51,947 bases of DNA from CAZSNT01 sp964607765 (GTDB lineage: Bacteria; Verrucomicrobiota; Lentisphaeria; Oligosphaerales; JABHEG01). Positions 11,101-19,365 of the stretch are shown here, in pieces. How positions within the stretch are numbered: the first letter of the stretch is position 1; every line of letters starts with the position of its first letter. The position numbers and the translations under genes were made by a program. The DNA lies in NCBI GenBank assembly GCA_964607765.1, contig CAZSNT010000058.1, forward strand, positions 1-51,947, written 5' to 3'. The notes under the pieces are model-generated. The model worked only from the letters and a program-made list of their open reading frames with translations. It was not told the DNA's origin and ran no database searches.

Positions 11101-14100
11101 TCTTTTTCACTCTCGACACCACCCCCCCGGATCCGACCGCCGTCTCCATCGGCTGCAGCAACCCGAACCTTAACATCGCCGGGCCGGGTGATACGGTCAC
11201 GCTCCTCATGACCCTTCCCGAACCCGTCTACACCACGCCCGTCGTGACCATCGACGGCAGGCCGGCGCACCAGGTCACGCCACTGGACAGCACCACCTGG
11301 GAGGCGGTCCGCGTCATGCAGCCCGGCGACACGCCGGGCCCCGTCAGCTTCGCCATCGACGCAGTCGACCCCGCGGGGAACGTGGCTGCACGGGTCACAC
11401 AGACGGACGACGGCAGCGTCGTGTTCTTCGACGAAACCCCGCCAACACTCGTTGACTGGCGTGTGGAACCCGACACGGGCGTCAACGCCCAGGACGGCTT
11501 GACCGCAAGTCCGGACCCGGACCTCGTCCTCATCTTCGACGAACCCGTGCTGGGCACGCCCGACGACATCGACATTCGCGACGCCTTCGGGCAGCCGGTC
11601 ACACCAACCTACGTGGACGGATTCGATACGACACGGCTGACTGCCACGCTGCAGACACTGCCCCTCGACGGCGAGTACAGTGTGGTCCTGCGCGGAACGG
11701 CAACCATCACCGACCGCGCCGGCAACCCGCTGAACGGCGGCACGGACATACCCCTGAGCTTCACACTCGACACCGCGGCCCCGACCGTGACCGACTGGGA
11801 ACTGCTCCCCGACACCGGCACGGACCCGAACGACCGCGTCACCAGGGAGGATCTCGTGCAGCTGATGTTCACTTTCAGCGAACCCGTGCTCGGCACGAAC
11901 ACGGATGTCTACGCTGACGGCCCGTTCGCCGCACCGGTGCCCGTCACCTACCTCAGCGCCTGGAATTCCTCCACACTGACCGTAGGCCTTGCACGCCTGC
12001 TCGACCCGGGCCCGCACACCGTGTGGCTCGAAGGAGCACAGACCATCACCGACCGCGCCGGCAACCCACTCAACGACGGCGCGGGAGAGATGGCGCCCTT
12101 CGAGTTCGACCCCCTCCCGCCTGGCCCGCAACAGGTCACCATCACATCCTCCAATCCCTACCCCGGCGTGGCGCGCGACGGCGACCAAGTCACGGTCACC
12201 GTCGTGTTTGACGAACCCATCGACCCCAGCAGCGTGGCCGTGCAGATTGCCGGGGAGCCGGCTGATTCCGTGCAGGAACTGCCGGGCGCCGGCACGGCCC
12301 CGTCCTACGTGGCGACACGAAACATGCTGCCCACCGACCCGCAAGGCACGATCAGCTTCCACATCAACGCAACCGACGTCGCCGGCAACCCGGCCGCACC
12401 CGTCACGCAGGCCGATGCCGCCAACCAAGTGGTGTTCGACCGAACCCCGCCCCTGCTCTCGCACTGGGAAGTCGATTCTGACACGGGTGCCAGCCCGACC
12501 GATCACCTGACCGCCGACGTCAACCCGACCCTGCACTTCGCCTTCGATGAGCCCGTGCTCGGAACGCCCGCCGACATCGAGATAACCGATCCCTCCGGAC
12601 AAGTCCTGATCCTGACACCGACCTTCGTGCAGGGCTTTGACACCAGCCTGGTAAGTGTCTACCTGCCCGCACTCCAGCACGAGGGCATCTACAGCATTCT
12701 GCTGCGCGCGGCCTCGACCATCACCGACCGCGCCGGCAACCCGCTCAATGGCGGCACGGACATACCCCTGAGCTTCACACTCGACACCACGCCCCCGACA
12801 TTGACGAGCTGGGAGCTGATCCCCGACACCGGCATCGATCCCCACGACCGCGTCACCAAGGCGCCCGACATCGATCTCTCGTTCACCTTCAGCGAACCTG
12901 TGCTCGGAACCAATACCGACGTGCAGGCATTCAACCCTCTCGCCGCGCCCGTGCCCGTCTCCTTCCTCACCGCGTGGAACGCCTCCCCGGTCACCGTCAG
13001 ACTCGCCCCGCTGACCGTTGACGGGAACCACACGATCGAACTGCTGGACGGCATCGAGGACGCCGCAGGAAACGGACTGAACGGCGGAAACAGCGAAATG
13101 CTCGACGTCCTGTTCGACAGCACACCGCCGCCGTTCAGCTCGGTGAGTATGTACTCGAGCAACTCACTCGACCCGCTGTTGGCCCGTGTCGGCGACACGG
13201 TTGAAATCCTCTTCTCCATCCTCGAGTCGGAAATCCCCACGCCCGTAGTCACCATTGCCGGATCCGCTGCCGACAGCGTCACGCACCTGGGAGGCGGCAG
13301 CTGGTACGCAACCCGTCAGGTCCAGCCGCCCGATCCCGCCGGCCCGGTCAGCTTCACCATCGATGCCGTGGACCGCGCCGGCAACAGCGCACCCACGGTC
13401 ACCAGTGTCACCTACGGCGAAACCGTCGTCATCGGCAGCCTGGATTTCGGGGATGCGCCCGACGATCCCCAGACAGGCTTCAACTACCCGACCCTGGCCG
13501 CCAGCGACGGCGCACGGCACATCCTCCGGCCCGGGCTGTATCTCGGCACCGAGATCGATGCGGAAGACGACGGGCTGCCCGGCCCGAGCGCCCTGGGCGA
13601 CGACGCCGGAGGACCGGGCCCCGACGATGAGGACGGTGTCCACTTCCCCGCGCCGCTGGTCGTGGGTGAGACCGGGGCCGCGGAAATCACTACATCCCTG
13701 CCGCCCGGAACACAGGCAACCATCAGCGCCTGGATCGACTTCAACCGCGACGGGGACTGGAACGACTCCCACGAGCAAATCCTCTACGACCGCGCTGTCG
13801 ACACCACACCGACCATGACTGTGACTTTCAGCGTGCCGTACAGCGCCACCCCGACCAACGCCACGTTCGCACGGTTCCGGCTCAGCACCGCCAGCGGGCT
13901 CCTGCCCGACGGCCCCGCACCCGACGGCGAGGTCGAGGATTACCTGGTCGAAATCCTGCCGCGTCCAACCATCAGCGGCCTCAAGTACGAAGACGTTGAC
14001 GCGGACGGAGCCTACGACCCGCTCGTCGACCAGCCACTCGCCGACTGTGTCGTCTACGTCGACACCAATCTGAACGGCGTCTACGATCCCGTTGAGGAAC

Positions 14101-17100
14101 CCTCCGCAACCACCGACGCCAACGGACTCTACACCATCACCGGCGCCCCGACCGGAACCAGTGTCGTGCGCGAAGACATCCCGCGGCGCTTCCGCCAGAC
14201 CTTCCCGCGCTCCATCGTGACCGGAGCGGTCGGTGTCTACGATTTCCTGGACAGCAACGGCGCAAACGCCTACGACGGGCCCGGTGCACTGCCTGACATG
14301 ACGTCGGTCAACGTGGACTTTGACGCGCGCAGCGCCTGGTTCGACCAGCTCGACGACTACCTGGAACTGCCGCAGCCGCACGGCACGCAACCCTTCACAA
14401 TCTGGCTGAACACCACCCTCGCCGACCCCGCGACACCCCAGCAGCCGCCCCAGACGCCATACACCAACCCCATCGATGCCGCTGACGTGAACGCCGATGG
14501 TGTGGTATCGCCCATCGACTCGCTCATACTGATCAACACCATCAACCAACACGGAGCCGGAGCCATCCCCGCCGGAACGCCCGCCCCGCCCTACATCGAC
14601 GTTAACGGCGACGAGCAGATTACCGCCCTCGATGTACTTATCGTCATCAACACGCTCAACCAACAGGCCGGCACCAGAAGCCAGCCGCCCTCATTCATCG
14701 TGTCACAAGGAACGGGAGTCACCCCGGCAGAGCTGGACTTCACGGTCGAGCAGGATCCCACGAGCCATGAACTGCTGTTCTCCTACTTCAACGCAGCCGG
14801 AGACGCGGCAATGGTCAGCAACGGCATCAACGACGGACAGCGCCACCAGTTCGCCATCACGTGGGACCCGGCGCTGGGCGCACTCGGCGGCTTCTTCGAC
14901 TACCAATGCCAAACCGATTCCGTTGCCGGTGCCCTGCCCGACATAGAGCCCGGCGTCACCGGCGTCCGGATCGGCGCACGCGCCGCGGACAACAGCGCAG
15001 GATTCATCGGCGCCGTTCACCAGGTCCGCGTGTTCCCCACCGTCCTCGGCGAGTTCCAACTCGTCGCGCTCGGCGGCGGGCACCGGGTTGTGGCCGAGCC
15101 CGGCGAGAACATCACCGATGTTGATTTCGGCAACACCGTGCCCGGCTCCATTCACGGACTCAAGTTCAACGACCTGGACGCGAACGGCGTCTGGGACGGC
15201 CAGGAGCCCGGGTTGGCCGGCGTCCAGGTTACGTTGAGCGGCAGGGACGGCCTGGGGCGCCCCGTCCACCGCACCGTCACCACCGACGCGAGCGGCGAGT
15301 ACGCCTTCACCTGGGTGCCCCCGGGCGAATACACCGTAACCGAAACCGTGCCGCCCGGCTCCGTCGCGACAACGCCCTCCTCCTGCCAGGTCACGCTCAG
15401 CAGCCGTGAAGAAGTCGTCGCAGAACAGGGCCAGGCGCAGATCACCGACCCGAACGACCCGCGGTTCGAGGTCCTCGTCGGCCCGGACCTGATCTTCGGC
15501 AACGCCATCACCTACGACTTCGGGGACGCGCCCGATCCGACCTACCTCACCGCGTTCCACAGCAACGGAGCGCGCCATGCAGCCAGCGCGACCGGCCCCG
15601 TCCTCGGCGAGACCGTCGACTACGAACCTGCCGCCGTGCCCACGCCCGCTGCCGACGGTGACGATGTCAACGGCGATGACGAAGACGGCGTCACGTTCGC
15701 CGCCACACGACTGGTCGCCGGTCAGAATGCCCAAGTCAATGTGACCGTGAGCCAATCCGCCGGAAAACTCGACGCCTGGATCGACTTCAATCGCGACGGA
15801 ACCTGGCAACACCCGGCCGAACACATCTTCGGCGGCGTGAGCCGGAACGTGGCTCTCGGCCCGCAGGCGCTGCAGTTCGCCGTGCCCTACCCGGCCGCGG
15901 CAGGCCCAACGTTCGCGCGGTTCCGGATCAGCGCGGAGGGCGCATTGCTTCCCTCCGGACTCGCTGCCGACGGTGAAGTGGAGGATCATCCTGTAGCAAT
16001 CAACCACCCGCCGCAGCCGGCTCCGGACACATACCCCGCCGCCGAAGACACCACGCTGATCGTGGCCCTGCCCGGCGTCCTCGCCAACGACACGGATCCC
16101 GACGACGTCACGCTCAGTGCGCATGTGGTGACCGACCCGGGCCACGGCGCACTCACGCTCGGAACAGACGGGGCGGTCAGCTACCTGCCGAACCCCGAGT
16201 TCTCCGGTCAGGATTCGTTCACTTACAGAGCGAACGACGGCTTCCAGGACTCATCGCCCACCACGGTCGTCATCAACGTCGCGCCCCTCAACGACCCGCC
16301 GGTCGTTACCCTCAACACCGGCATCTCCGTGCTGCAGGGACGCATCGCTTCAATCGGAGCCGGCCACCTCGCAGGCGCCGACGTGGATTCGCCCCCCGCA
16401 CAACTGCTCGTCGTGCTCGACAGCCCGCCTGCCGCGGGACAACTGCGCCTCGACGGAACACCCATGAACCCCGGGGAGAGCATGCCCCTGTCCGACCTGA
16501 GTACCGGACGCCTGGCCTACGCCCACAACGGCATCGCGAGCACGCCGGACAGCTTCGAGTTCTCTCTGTCTGACGACGAAGGCGGAGTCACTGGCCCCCA
16601 TACCTTCAACATCACCGTGCAACCCGACGATGTGGCCCCGACCGTCACCGCCGTCACCCTCGCCGACAACACGGGAGTCAGCCAAGCCGACGGCATCACC
16701 GCCGACACCACACCTGTGCTCACGGTCACCTTCTCCGAACCCGTCCTGGGCACTGACACGGACGTCAAAGTCCAGGATCCGTCCGGCCAGGCCGTGATCC
16801 CCGACAGCGTCACGGGCTGGGGCGCCGGTCCGCTCGTGATAGAGTTCACCACGCCGCTCACCGCCCAGGGCGAGTACACGGTTGCACTCGAAGGCACTAC
16901 CACCATCACGGATCTCGCGCACAACCCACTCAACGGCGGCACGGACGAACTCATCCACTTCGAACTCGATACGCTTGCCCCCGCCGTGCTGACCGTGTCC
17001 GCACCCAACGGCAGATACGGCGTCGGCGCAACCCTCGACGTGGCCGTCAAGTTCTCCGAAGCCGTGCACGAAGACCAGGTCCGCACCGCCCCCGCGCTGC

Positions 17101-19337
17101 TGCTCGACACCGGCACGCCCCCCGCACAGGCGCTCTACCACAGCGGCCTCGGAACCGACACCCTCATGTTCCGGTACACCGTGCAAGCCGGGGACACGAA
17201 CCCGGACTTGGACGTCGTCGACTCCCAATCCCTGCTCCTCAACGCCGTGTCACTCGTCGACGAGGCCGGGAACAGCGCCGATCCCACCCTCCCCGCACCG
17301 GGAACGGGCGGCTCACTCTCCGCTACCAGTGACGTCAACATCGACACGTCCACCGGATACGCCGGCATCACCGATCTCGGCAATCTCGGCGCGCCGTACG
17401 TACGCCCCATGGCCCTCAATTCCCCCAACGCCCGCAGCGCTGCGCCACAGATCGTCGGGTTCGCCCGCAACGCCGGCGACGGCACCCAGGCCTTCATCTG
17501 GAACGACGGCGCAATGCAGGCCCTCAACCCGGGCGGCGACTGGGCCGCGGCCTACGCCATCAACAACACAGGCACGGTCACAGGACACAGAGGCGATGAC
17601 GACACCGGGACAGTGACCGCCTTCCTCGGACAGCCCGGCGCCACGCTGGACCTCCCCACACTTGGCGGAAACACCAGCGTCGCCTACGGCATCAACAGCG
17701 CCGGAGATGCCGTGGGCGCATCCGCGGCCGTCGACGGCAACCTGCACGCGTGCCGCTGGGGTGCAGCCGCCACCGACCTCGGGACCCTCGGCGGCGATGC
17801 CAGTATCGCCAACGCCATCAACGACAGCGGAGCCGTCGTCGGTACTGCGCAGGACGGCAGCGGACGCTGGCAGGCCTTCCTCTGGACCGCGGCCCGGCGC
17901 GGCATGATCGACATCGATGACCAGGACAGCGACGGAAGTGTCGCGCAGAGCATCAACAGCGCCGGCGTTGTCGTCGGCTACCGACACACAGACAGCGATG
18001 AGACCCAGCCCTTCGTCTGGACCCAGACCGGAGGCGTCACGGACCTGCCCGGACTCGGCGGGAAACGGGCCGTGGCAAACGGCATCAACGACGCGGGGAC
18101 CATCGTCGGTTGGGCCGAGACATCACAAGGCGAACGCCATGCCGTGCTCTGGAAAGACGGCGGCCTGCTTGACCTCAACCACCTGGTTCTGCCGGGCGAC
18201 AACTGGCTGCTTTCCGGCGCGGCCGCAATCAACAACGACGGCCACGTGATCGGCCATGGCGAACACCAGGGCCAAAGCGCTGCGTTCCTGCTGCAGAGCC
18301 TGCAGGACAACATCCAGCCTCATGCCGAAATCGCCGAGCCCGCCAGCAACCACACCGCCCCTGTCGGCAGCACTGTCACAATCACCGCGAACGCCGTTGA
18401 CTTCGACGGCCAGATCGCAGAGGTCCGGTTCTTCATCGATCAGACCTTGGTCCGCACCGACACCCAACACCCCTTCGAGCACCTCTGGCAGAACGTCCCA
18501 CTGGGCAACCACGACCTGCACGTCGAAGCAACCGATGACGAGGGCGCAATCAGCGCGTCGCCCGTCACCGTGGTGCACGTCGTCACCAATGTCCCGCCTG
18601 TCGCCGCCGACGACACGGGCTACAGCGTGCCGCAGTATGGACAGATCGTTGTTCCGCCAACGGGCGTGCTCGCGAACGACACCGGCGGCAATACCCGCGT
18701 ACTCCGAGCCATCCTGGAACAGGGCCCGCTGCACGGCACGGTCGTTCTCAACGAAGACGGCGCCTTCGTCTACACGACAGACACCGGCCACGTCGGCCAG
18801 GACACCTTCACCTACCGCGCGGCCGACGAACTCGAGGTCTCCGCTCCGGCCACGGTCACCATCACGGTGACGCAGCGCCAACTCACCTTCGATCTCGAAC
18901 TCAAAACCGGCTGGAACCTGGTCTCCATCCCCATCACCCCCGACGATCCGAACATCGCCGCCGTGCTTCAGGGCAGCCAGACCGGCCCGGTCTGGCACTG
19001 GGACGGCACCGGCTACGTCGAAGCCGCACAGATCCTGCCCAAACAGGGGTACTGGGTCTACCGCGACGGCCCGGACACAACCGTGACGATCAACGGGACG
19101 CCCGTCGTCGACACCACCGTCGCCGTCACCCCGGACTGGGCCCTCATCGGCCCGGTCGCATTGCAGCCGTACCAACCCGTCGCCCCGGACTGGATGGCCG
19201 ACCCCGACGGCCGTGTCACACCACCCGCACACGGCTGGACGGACAACGCCTACAGCGGAGAAGCCGAGCTCCGGTGCGGCAAAGGCTACTGGCTCAGAAT
19301 CCGGCAAGCCACCACTCTCGACGTCGGATCACACTAG
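5160..19337 (+). CDS. Giant secreted multidomain surface protein A (about 4,725 aa)
   Basis: One uninterrupted frame. It opens at GTG 5079, with ATGs at 5106, 5148 and 5160; 5160 is preferred because GAAGGGA (5141-5147) lies upstream, though its 12-base spacing is long. From 5160, a proline-rich N-terminus precedes a signal-peptide core at residues 34-50 (ILPILIVMLALGSVIV, then AQA). Order by nucleotide: four-anchor unknown repeat 5370-5970; calcium-type DTDGDG stretch to 6270; two Pmp-like beta-helices 6283-9090; SdrD-B 9090; DTDGDS stretch 9433; LamG 9610-10250; Ig-like cassettes 10780-13440; GEVED 13441; SdrD-B 13966; LamG-like domain interrupted by dockerin 14298-15060; SdrD-B 15148; GEVED 15508; cadherin/VCBS-like 16003; CSPG-like 16303; Ig-like 16630; seven HAF repeats 17350-18300; Ig and cadherin-like to 18880; C-terminal GWNLVSIPI domain. 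No catalytic domain or LPXTG or PEP-CTERM anchor is seen. Probable extracellular adhesion or matrix protein. Confidence 0.93.
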   Translation: MNSPTLPSPPPPPDRAPNPCPRSGGGAPARPSRILPILIVMLALGSVIVAQAATHLSSDVPFAGGGNPYSSTDIVTYDAGFDPTPAVAGLVPVGTGISSVALHGYLVYFTVDAPVDLTDVTVHERHIVTYDPRSGSYATAVDLSPLLPPGVAVDALHVTAPNRFVFSISVPAAIDGTPFTDSDLIALDQGHTSLLIPEESLAVPPAANIDALSISPLEDTVYFSVDAPTNITNIAVDSADIVARDAAGWNLAFEANAAGMPPGVDVHGYQSEMDTDGDGLADWWELLYYGNLSPTPGGNDDSDALSNLGEYERRGNPKAPDTDGDGMLDGWEAQYDLLLDVDDALQNPDADTAVNGREHAANTNPRLAGDQPNPGILFVDGAAQDTGDGSSWNSPFTSLQRALDSSIDADQLWIRQGTYVPPGAGPAQRAATFLVARDVHLFGGFAGHEVNLPDRDIDANLTLLSGDPLRNDGADVRVDEQTRQDNCYHVVTVPPGAMPTFDGITIGEGNANGPAPDDLGGGVFIGAGAAPTFRRSTLASNSARFGGGAFSMSESAPTFISSTVADNTAEFDGGGLAFDQTMAALWNTRIVRNMALGSGGGIAADMGTTDLINCVLQANSAGNDGGGMFYDSPDPQSRLTNCTFNGNQAGTAGGAISSQGQSNILVRNSILWGDAPDELAGIGSAYVSYSDIDQNGYAGIGGNIRQDPRFNDLNEGDLGLRPDSPAIDAAASATVPQDVVDLDEDTNTNELVPLDIANSSRLVDIPAVPDTGTGSPVVDMGAFEAGRIIYVDETIAAGNGASWDAALPHLQDALNVAQPDDEVWVAQGHYTPTVDPTGDPTPADLRTRTFTLRSGVRVYGGFQGGETGRADRRPELYHTVLSGDLGVAGNHADNAYHVVYGADVVNSVLDGFVVSDGNADGPPSGQRNGTPSNRAGAGIYCANMDSSNRIANNMVMDNAALETGGGIFAVNCSFTFDDCTLSHNTAVQGAGIYTSGGAPGLFDCTVTANAATLGGGLFLDIWGTSGEVDSCEISGNTAAEDGAGLFLSMGMGRVVNSIVSGNAAAADGGGFFAGSGELRIVNCTVAGNHAEGAGGGVFCASGANPGITNTIFAENTHTAVVEDDLGADPTLTNCLFYDNPEGDVYDADTTSVRSDAAQINALPEADANTDQDPAFVPRPAGAWTAVVYEPGTNTTTLTHTGANVTPAALTELLIVANRNEHRQDMIHGNDTDSIDVRGNLTGRVAPGDPYRIVDYRLTDSSGAVDTGTAVDAPSIDIEELSRPVDIPGRGADGTGAEIDIGAYELAAAGPVTGIGNLVWYDINFDGAQDPSEVGVANVTVNLLNSSGQPLPGRTTVTDGAGRYSFESLDPSPYIVEFVLPLGHVFSAANAATDDQDSDADPISGRTEVINVAQDQYIENVDAGILGNLDTDGDSMTDLWEVVRGLNPLNRDANDHMDTDNVPNDQEFYGDTNPYDPASVPFFRPGAGTALGFNGVSDYVDCGYNPGVTGMPELVLEAWVRPDVVDAENRVIISNLGVNDQTTGGYQLSITPAGRFNLNYRALDHIDRPLSSTTVIAANRWYHVAGRLAWDGAGMQADLFVNGILDASTYWPGIGEMISYNNVSNLFIGSNIDGLPQGGLDVTREFFGVMDEVRIWNIALPDQVIRNWMNTRINHYHPFFHRRGAHWSFEEGIGAAAACRASASNIGLLAHPNPDGSWLVSQAPVGDESHREQGATPLVAANSTVPIDIAWDVPPDPVGVCAAIQVQQAPANTAGLLDSNADTYWEIWVSHGHGAFQADVSVRFDDIDGIGNENALRLYTRTGAGTPWSELAAYQVDVEGNAADGRGVVTFDDATAFSQFILTSSDPQNPLVELTGPTLTQWQLIDDTGASPSDYITRDPDLELLFTFDEPVLGSPTDIIVEEGPGMNPVPVTAATGWDTTQVNATLATLPVDGTYTVTLQASHTIRDREGNALNGGNDVQLFFTLDTTPPDPTAVSIGCSNPNLNIAGPGDTVTLLMTLPEPVYTTPVVTIDGRPAHQVTPLDSTTWEAVRVMQPGDTPGPVSFAIDAVDPAGNVAARVTQTDDGSVVFFDETPPTLVDWRVEPDTGVNAQDGLTASPDPDLVLIFDEPVLGTPDDIDIRDAFGQPVTPTYVDGFDTTRLTATLQTLPLDGEYSVVLRGTATITDRAGNPLNGGTDIPLSFTLDTAAPTVTDWELLPDTGTDPNDRVTREDLVQLMFTFSEPVLGTNTDVYADGPFAAPVPVTYLSAWNSSTLTVGLARLLDPGPHTVWLEGAQTITDRAGNPLNDGAGEMAPFEFDPLPPGPQQVTITSSNPYPGVARDGDQVTVTVVFDEPIDPSSVAVQIAGEPADSVQELPGAGTAPSYVATRNMLPTDPQGTISFHINATDVAGNPAAPVTQADAANQVVFDRTPPLLSHWEVDSDTGASPTDHLTADVNPTLHFAFDEPVLGTPADIEITDPSGQVLILTPTFVQGFDTSLVSVYLPALQHEGIYSILLRAASTITDRAGNPLNGGTDIPLSFTLDTTPPTLTSWELIPDTGIDPHDRVTKAPDIDLSFTFSEPVLGTNTDVQAFNPLAAPVPVSFLTAWNASPVTVRLAPLTVDGNHTIELLDGIEDAAGNGLNGGNSEMLDVLFDSTPPPFSSVSMYSSNSLDPLLARVGDTVEILFSILESEIPTPVVTIAGSAADSVTHLGGGSWYATRQVQPPDPAGPVSFTIDAVDRAGNSAPTVTSVTYGETVVIGSLDFGDAPDDPQTGFNYPTLAASDGARHILRPGLYLGTEIDAEDDGLPGPSALGDDAGGPGPDDEDGVHFPAPLVVGETGAAEITTSLPPGTQATISAWIDFNRDGDWNDSHEQILYDRAVDTTPTMTVTFSVPYSATPTNATFARFRLSTASGLLPDGPAPDGEVEDYLVEILPRPTISGLKYEDVDADGAYDPLVDQPLADCVVYVDTNLNGVYDPVEEPSATTDANGLYTITGAPTGTSVVREDIPRRFRQTFPRSIVTGAVGVYDFLDSNGANAYDGPGALPDMTSVNVDFDARSAWFDQLDDYLELPQPHGTQPFTIWLNTTLADPATPQQPPQTPYTNPIDAADVNADGVVSPIDSLILINTINQHGAGAIPAGTPAPPYIDVNGDEQITALDVLIVINTLNQQAGTRSQPPSFIVSQGTGVTPAELDFTVEQDPTSHELLFSYFNAAGDAAMVSNGINDGQRHQFAITWDPALGALGGFFDYQCQTDSVAGALPDIEPGVTGVRIGARAADNSAGFIGAVHQVRVFPTVLGEFQLVALGGGHRVVAEPGENITDVDFGNTVPGSIHGLKFNDLDANGVWDGQEPGLAGVQVTLSGRDGLGRPVHRTVTTDASGEYAFTWVPPGEYTVTETVPPGSVATTPSSCQVTLSSREEVVAEQGQAQITDPNDPRFEVLVGPDLIFGNAITYDFGDAPDPTYLTAFHSNGARHAASATGPVLGETVDYEPAAVPTPAADGDDVNGDDEDGVTFAATRLVAGQNAQVNVTVSQSAGKLDAWIDFNRDGTWQHPAEHIFGGVSRNVALGPQALQFAVPYPAAAGPTFARFRISAEGALLPSGLAADGEVEDHPVAINHPPQPAPDTYPAAEDTTLIVALPGVLANDTDPDDVTLSAHVVTDPGHGALTLGTDGAVSYLPNPEFSGQDSFTYRANDGFQDSSPTTVVINVAPLNDPPVVTLNTGISVLQGRIASIGAGHLAGADVDSPPAQLLVVLDSPPAAGQLRLDGTPMNPGESMPLSDLSTGRLAYAHNGIASTPDSFEFSLSDDEGGVTGPHTFNITVQPDDVAPTVTAVTLADNTGVSQADGITADTTPVLTVTFSEPVLGTDTDVKVQDPSGQAVIPDSVTGWGAGPLVIEFTTPLTAQGEYTVALEGTTTITDLAHNPLNGGTDELIHFELDTLAPAVLTVSAPNGRYGVGATLDVAVKFSEAVHEDQVRTAPALLLDTGTPPAQALYHSGLGTDTLMFRYTVQAGDTNPDLDVVDSQSLLLNAVSLVDEAGNSADPTLPAPGTGGSLSATSDVNIDTSTGYAGITDLGNLGAPYVRPMALNSPNARSAAPQIVGFARNAGDGTQAFIWNDGAMQALNPGGDWAAAYAINNTGTVTGHRGDDDTGTVTAFLGQPGATLDLPTLGGNTSVAYGINSAGDAVGASAAVDGNLHACRWGAAATDLGTLGGDASIANAINDSGAVVGTAQDGSGRWQAFLWTAARRGMIDIDDQDSDGSVAQSINSAGVVVGYRHTDSDETQPFVWTQTGGVTDLPGLGGKRAVANGINDAGTIVGWAETSQGERHAVLWKDGGLLDLNHLVLPGDNWLLSGAAAINNDGHVIGHGEHQGQSAAFLLQSLQDNIQPHAEIAEPASNHTAPVGSTVTITANAVDFDGQIAEVRFFIDQTLVRTDTQHPFEHLWQNVPLGNHDLHVEATDDEGAISASPVTVVHVVTNVPPVAADDTGYSVPQYGQIVVPPTGVLANDTGGNTRVLRAILEQGPLHGTVVLNEDGAFVYTTDTGHVGQDTFTYRAADELEVSAPATVTITVTQRQLTFDLELKTGWNLVSIPITPDDPNIAAVLQGSQTGPVWHWDGTGYVEAAQILPKQGYWVYRDGPDTTVTINGTPVVDTTVAVTPDWALIGPVALQPYQPVAPDWMADPDGRVTPPAHGWTDNAYSGEAELRCGKGYWLRIRQATTLDVGSH
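5370..5975 (+). repeat. Unrecognised N-terminal repeat of protein A (53-57 aa period)
   Basis: Four spaced anchors occur directly after the signal peptide: DIVTYD (near 5378), HIVTYD (near 5536), DLIALD (near 5703) and DIVARD (near 5877). Between them lie similar segments with V-x-A-L and an aromatic strand (YFTVDAP, FSISVPA, YFSVDAP). The family was not recognised. Regular beta strands suggest a small solenoid or propeller-like fold. Confidence 0.6.
6283..9090 (+). repeat. Two tandem Pmp-like parallel beta-helix domains in protein A
   Basis: Each helix begins with the same header (FVDGAAQDTGDGSSWNSPF and YVDETIAAGNGASWDAALPH, then DxxWIRQGTY or DEVWVAQGHY, YGGFxG, LSGD). Coils follow with N-x-A and GGG turns (for example NSARFGGGAFS, NTAEFDGGGLAF). 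Each ends in a MGAFEAG or IGAYELA strand; the second starts at 7519. Such helices are common in chlamydial Pmp and planctomycete surface proteins. The closest in-window relative is the N-terminus of protein B (20098-21550). Confidence 0.85.
10780..13440 (+). repeat. Ig-like cassette array of protein A with a 1,014-bp higher-order period
   Basis: Five Big_5-like domains (W-E-L-x-x-DTG, FDEPVLGT, TITDRAGNPLNGG, FTLDTTPP) are interleaved with three domains of a second type (S-x-N-P, GDTVT, VSFxIDAxDxAGN). The order is B-T-B-B-T-B-B-T. The B-B-T block recurs with a period of about 1,014 bp: T domains start near 11125, 12110 and 13125. Positions 11703-11774 and 12717-12788 match at 70 of 72 bases. 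The role is probably a stalk or spacer. Confidence 0.8.
14472..14666 (+). other. Type I dockerin inside a LamG-like domain of protein A
   Basis: Two EF-hand-like dockerin halves: DVNADGVVSPID with ILINTINQ, and DVNGDEQITALD with IVINTLNQ. They carry the spaced Asp/Asn ligands of calcium-binding dockerins. Sequence before it (AWFDQLDDYLELP, PFTIWLNTT; 14298-14471) and after it (FIVSQGTG, RHQFAITWDP, AVHQVRVF; 14667-15060) reads as the two parts of one LamG-like sandwich. No cohesin was recognised in the window. Confidence 0.8.
17350..18300 (+). repeat. Seven HAF-type extracellular repeats in protein A
   Basis: Seven units of roughly 42-50 residues carry the hallmark (A)INxxGxxVG followed by AFLW or similar, for example YGINSAGDAVG, NAINDSGAVVG, QSINSAGVVVG and NGINDAGTIVG, with DLGTLGG-type strands between them. 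The first unit is degenerate (MALNSPNARSAAPQIVG). HAF repeats are a known extracellular repeat family. Exactly seven units suggests a closed seven-bladed propeller, which is an inference. Confidence 0.85.
18890..19337 (+). other. C-terminal GWNLVSIPI-type domain of protein A
   Basis: The last 150 residues contain KTGWNLVSIPITPDDP, a GYWVYRDGP motif and a final GKGYWLRIRQ strand. This type of C-terminal sandwich is seen at the ends of large extracellular proteins of PVC bacteria (recalled from general knowledge, no search done). It may be a secretion or surface-retention domain. No hydrophobic anchor or basic tail follows it. Confidence 0.6.
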
Positions 19338-19365
19338 TCTGATCTGTGGCTCGATGCGCCCCCGC

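Noticed and set aside
10317..13031. Long antisense open frames (also 7998-10289, 23753-26359, 32315-34180, 39017-40978)
   Set aside because: They mirror the strongly GC-biased third positions and repeat structure of the giant genes, carry no recognisable domains, and lie opposite frames with clear protein families.
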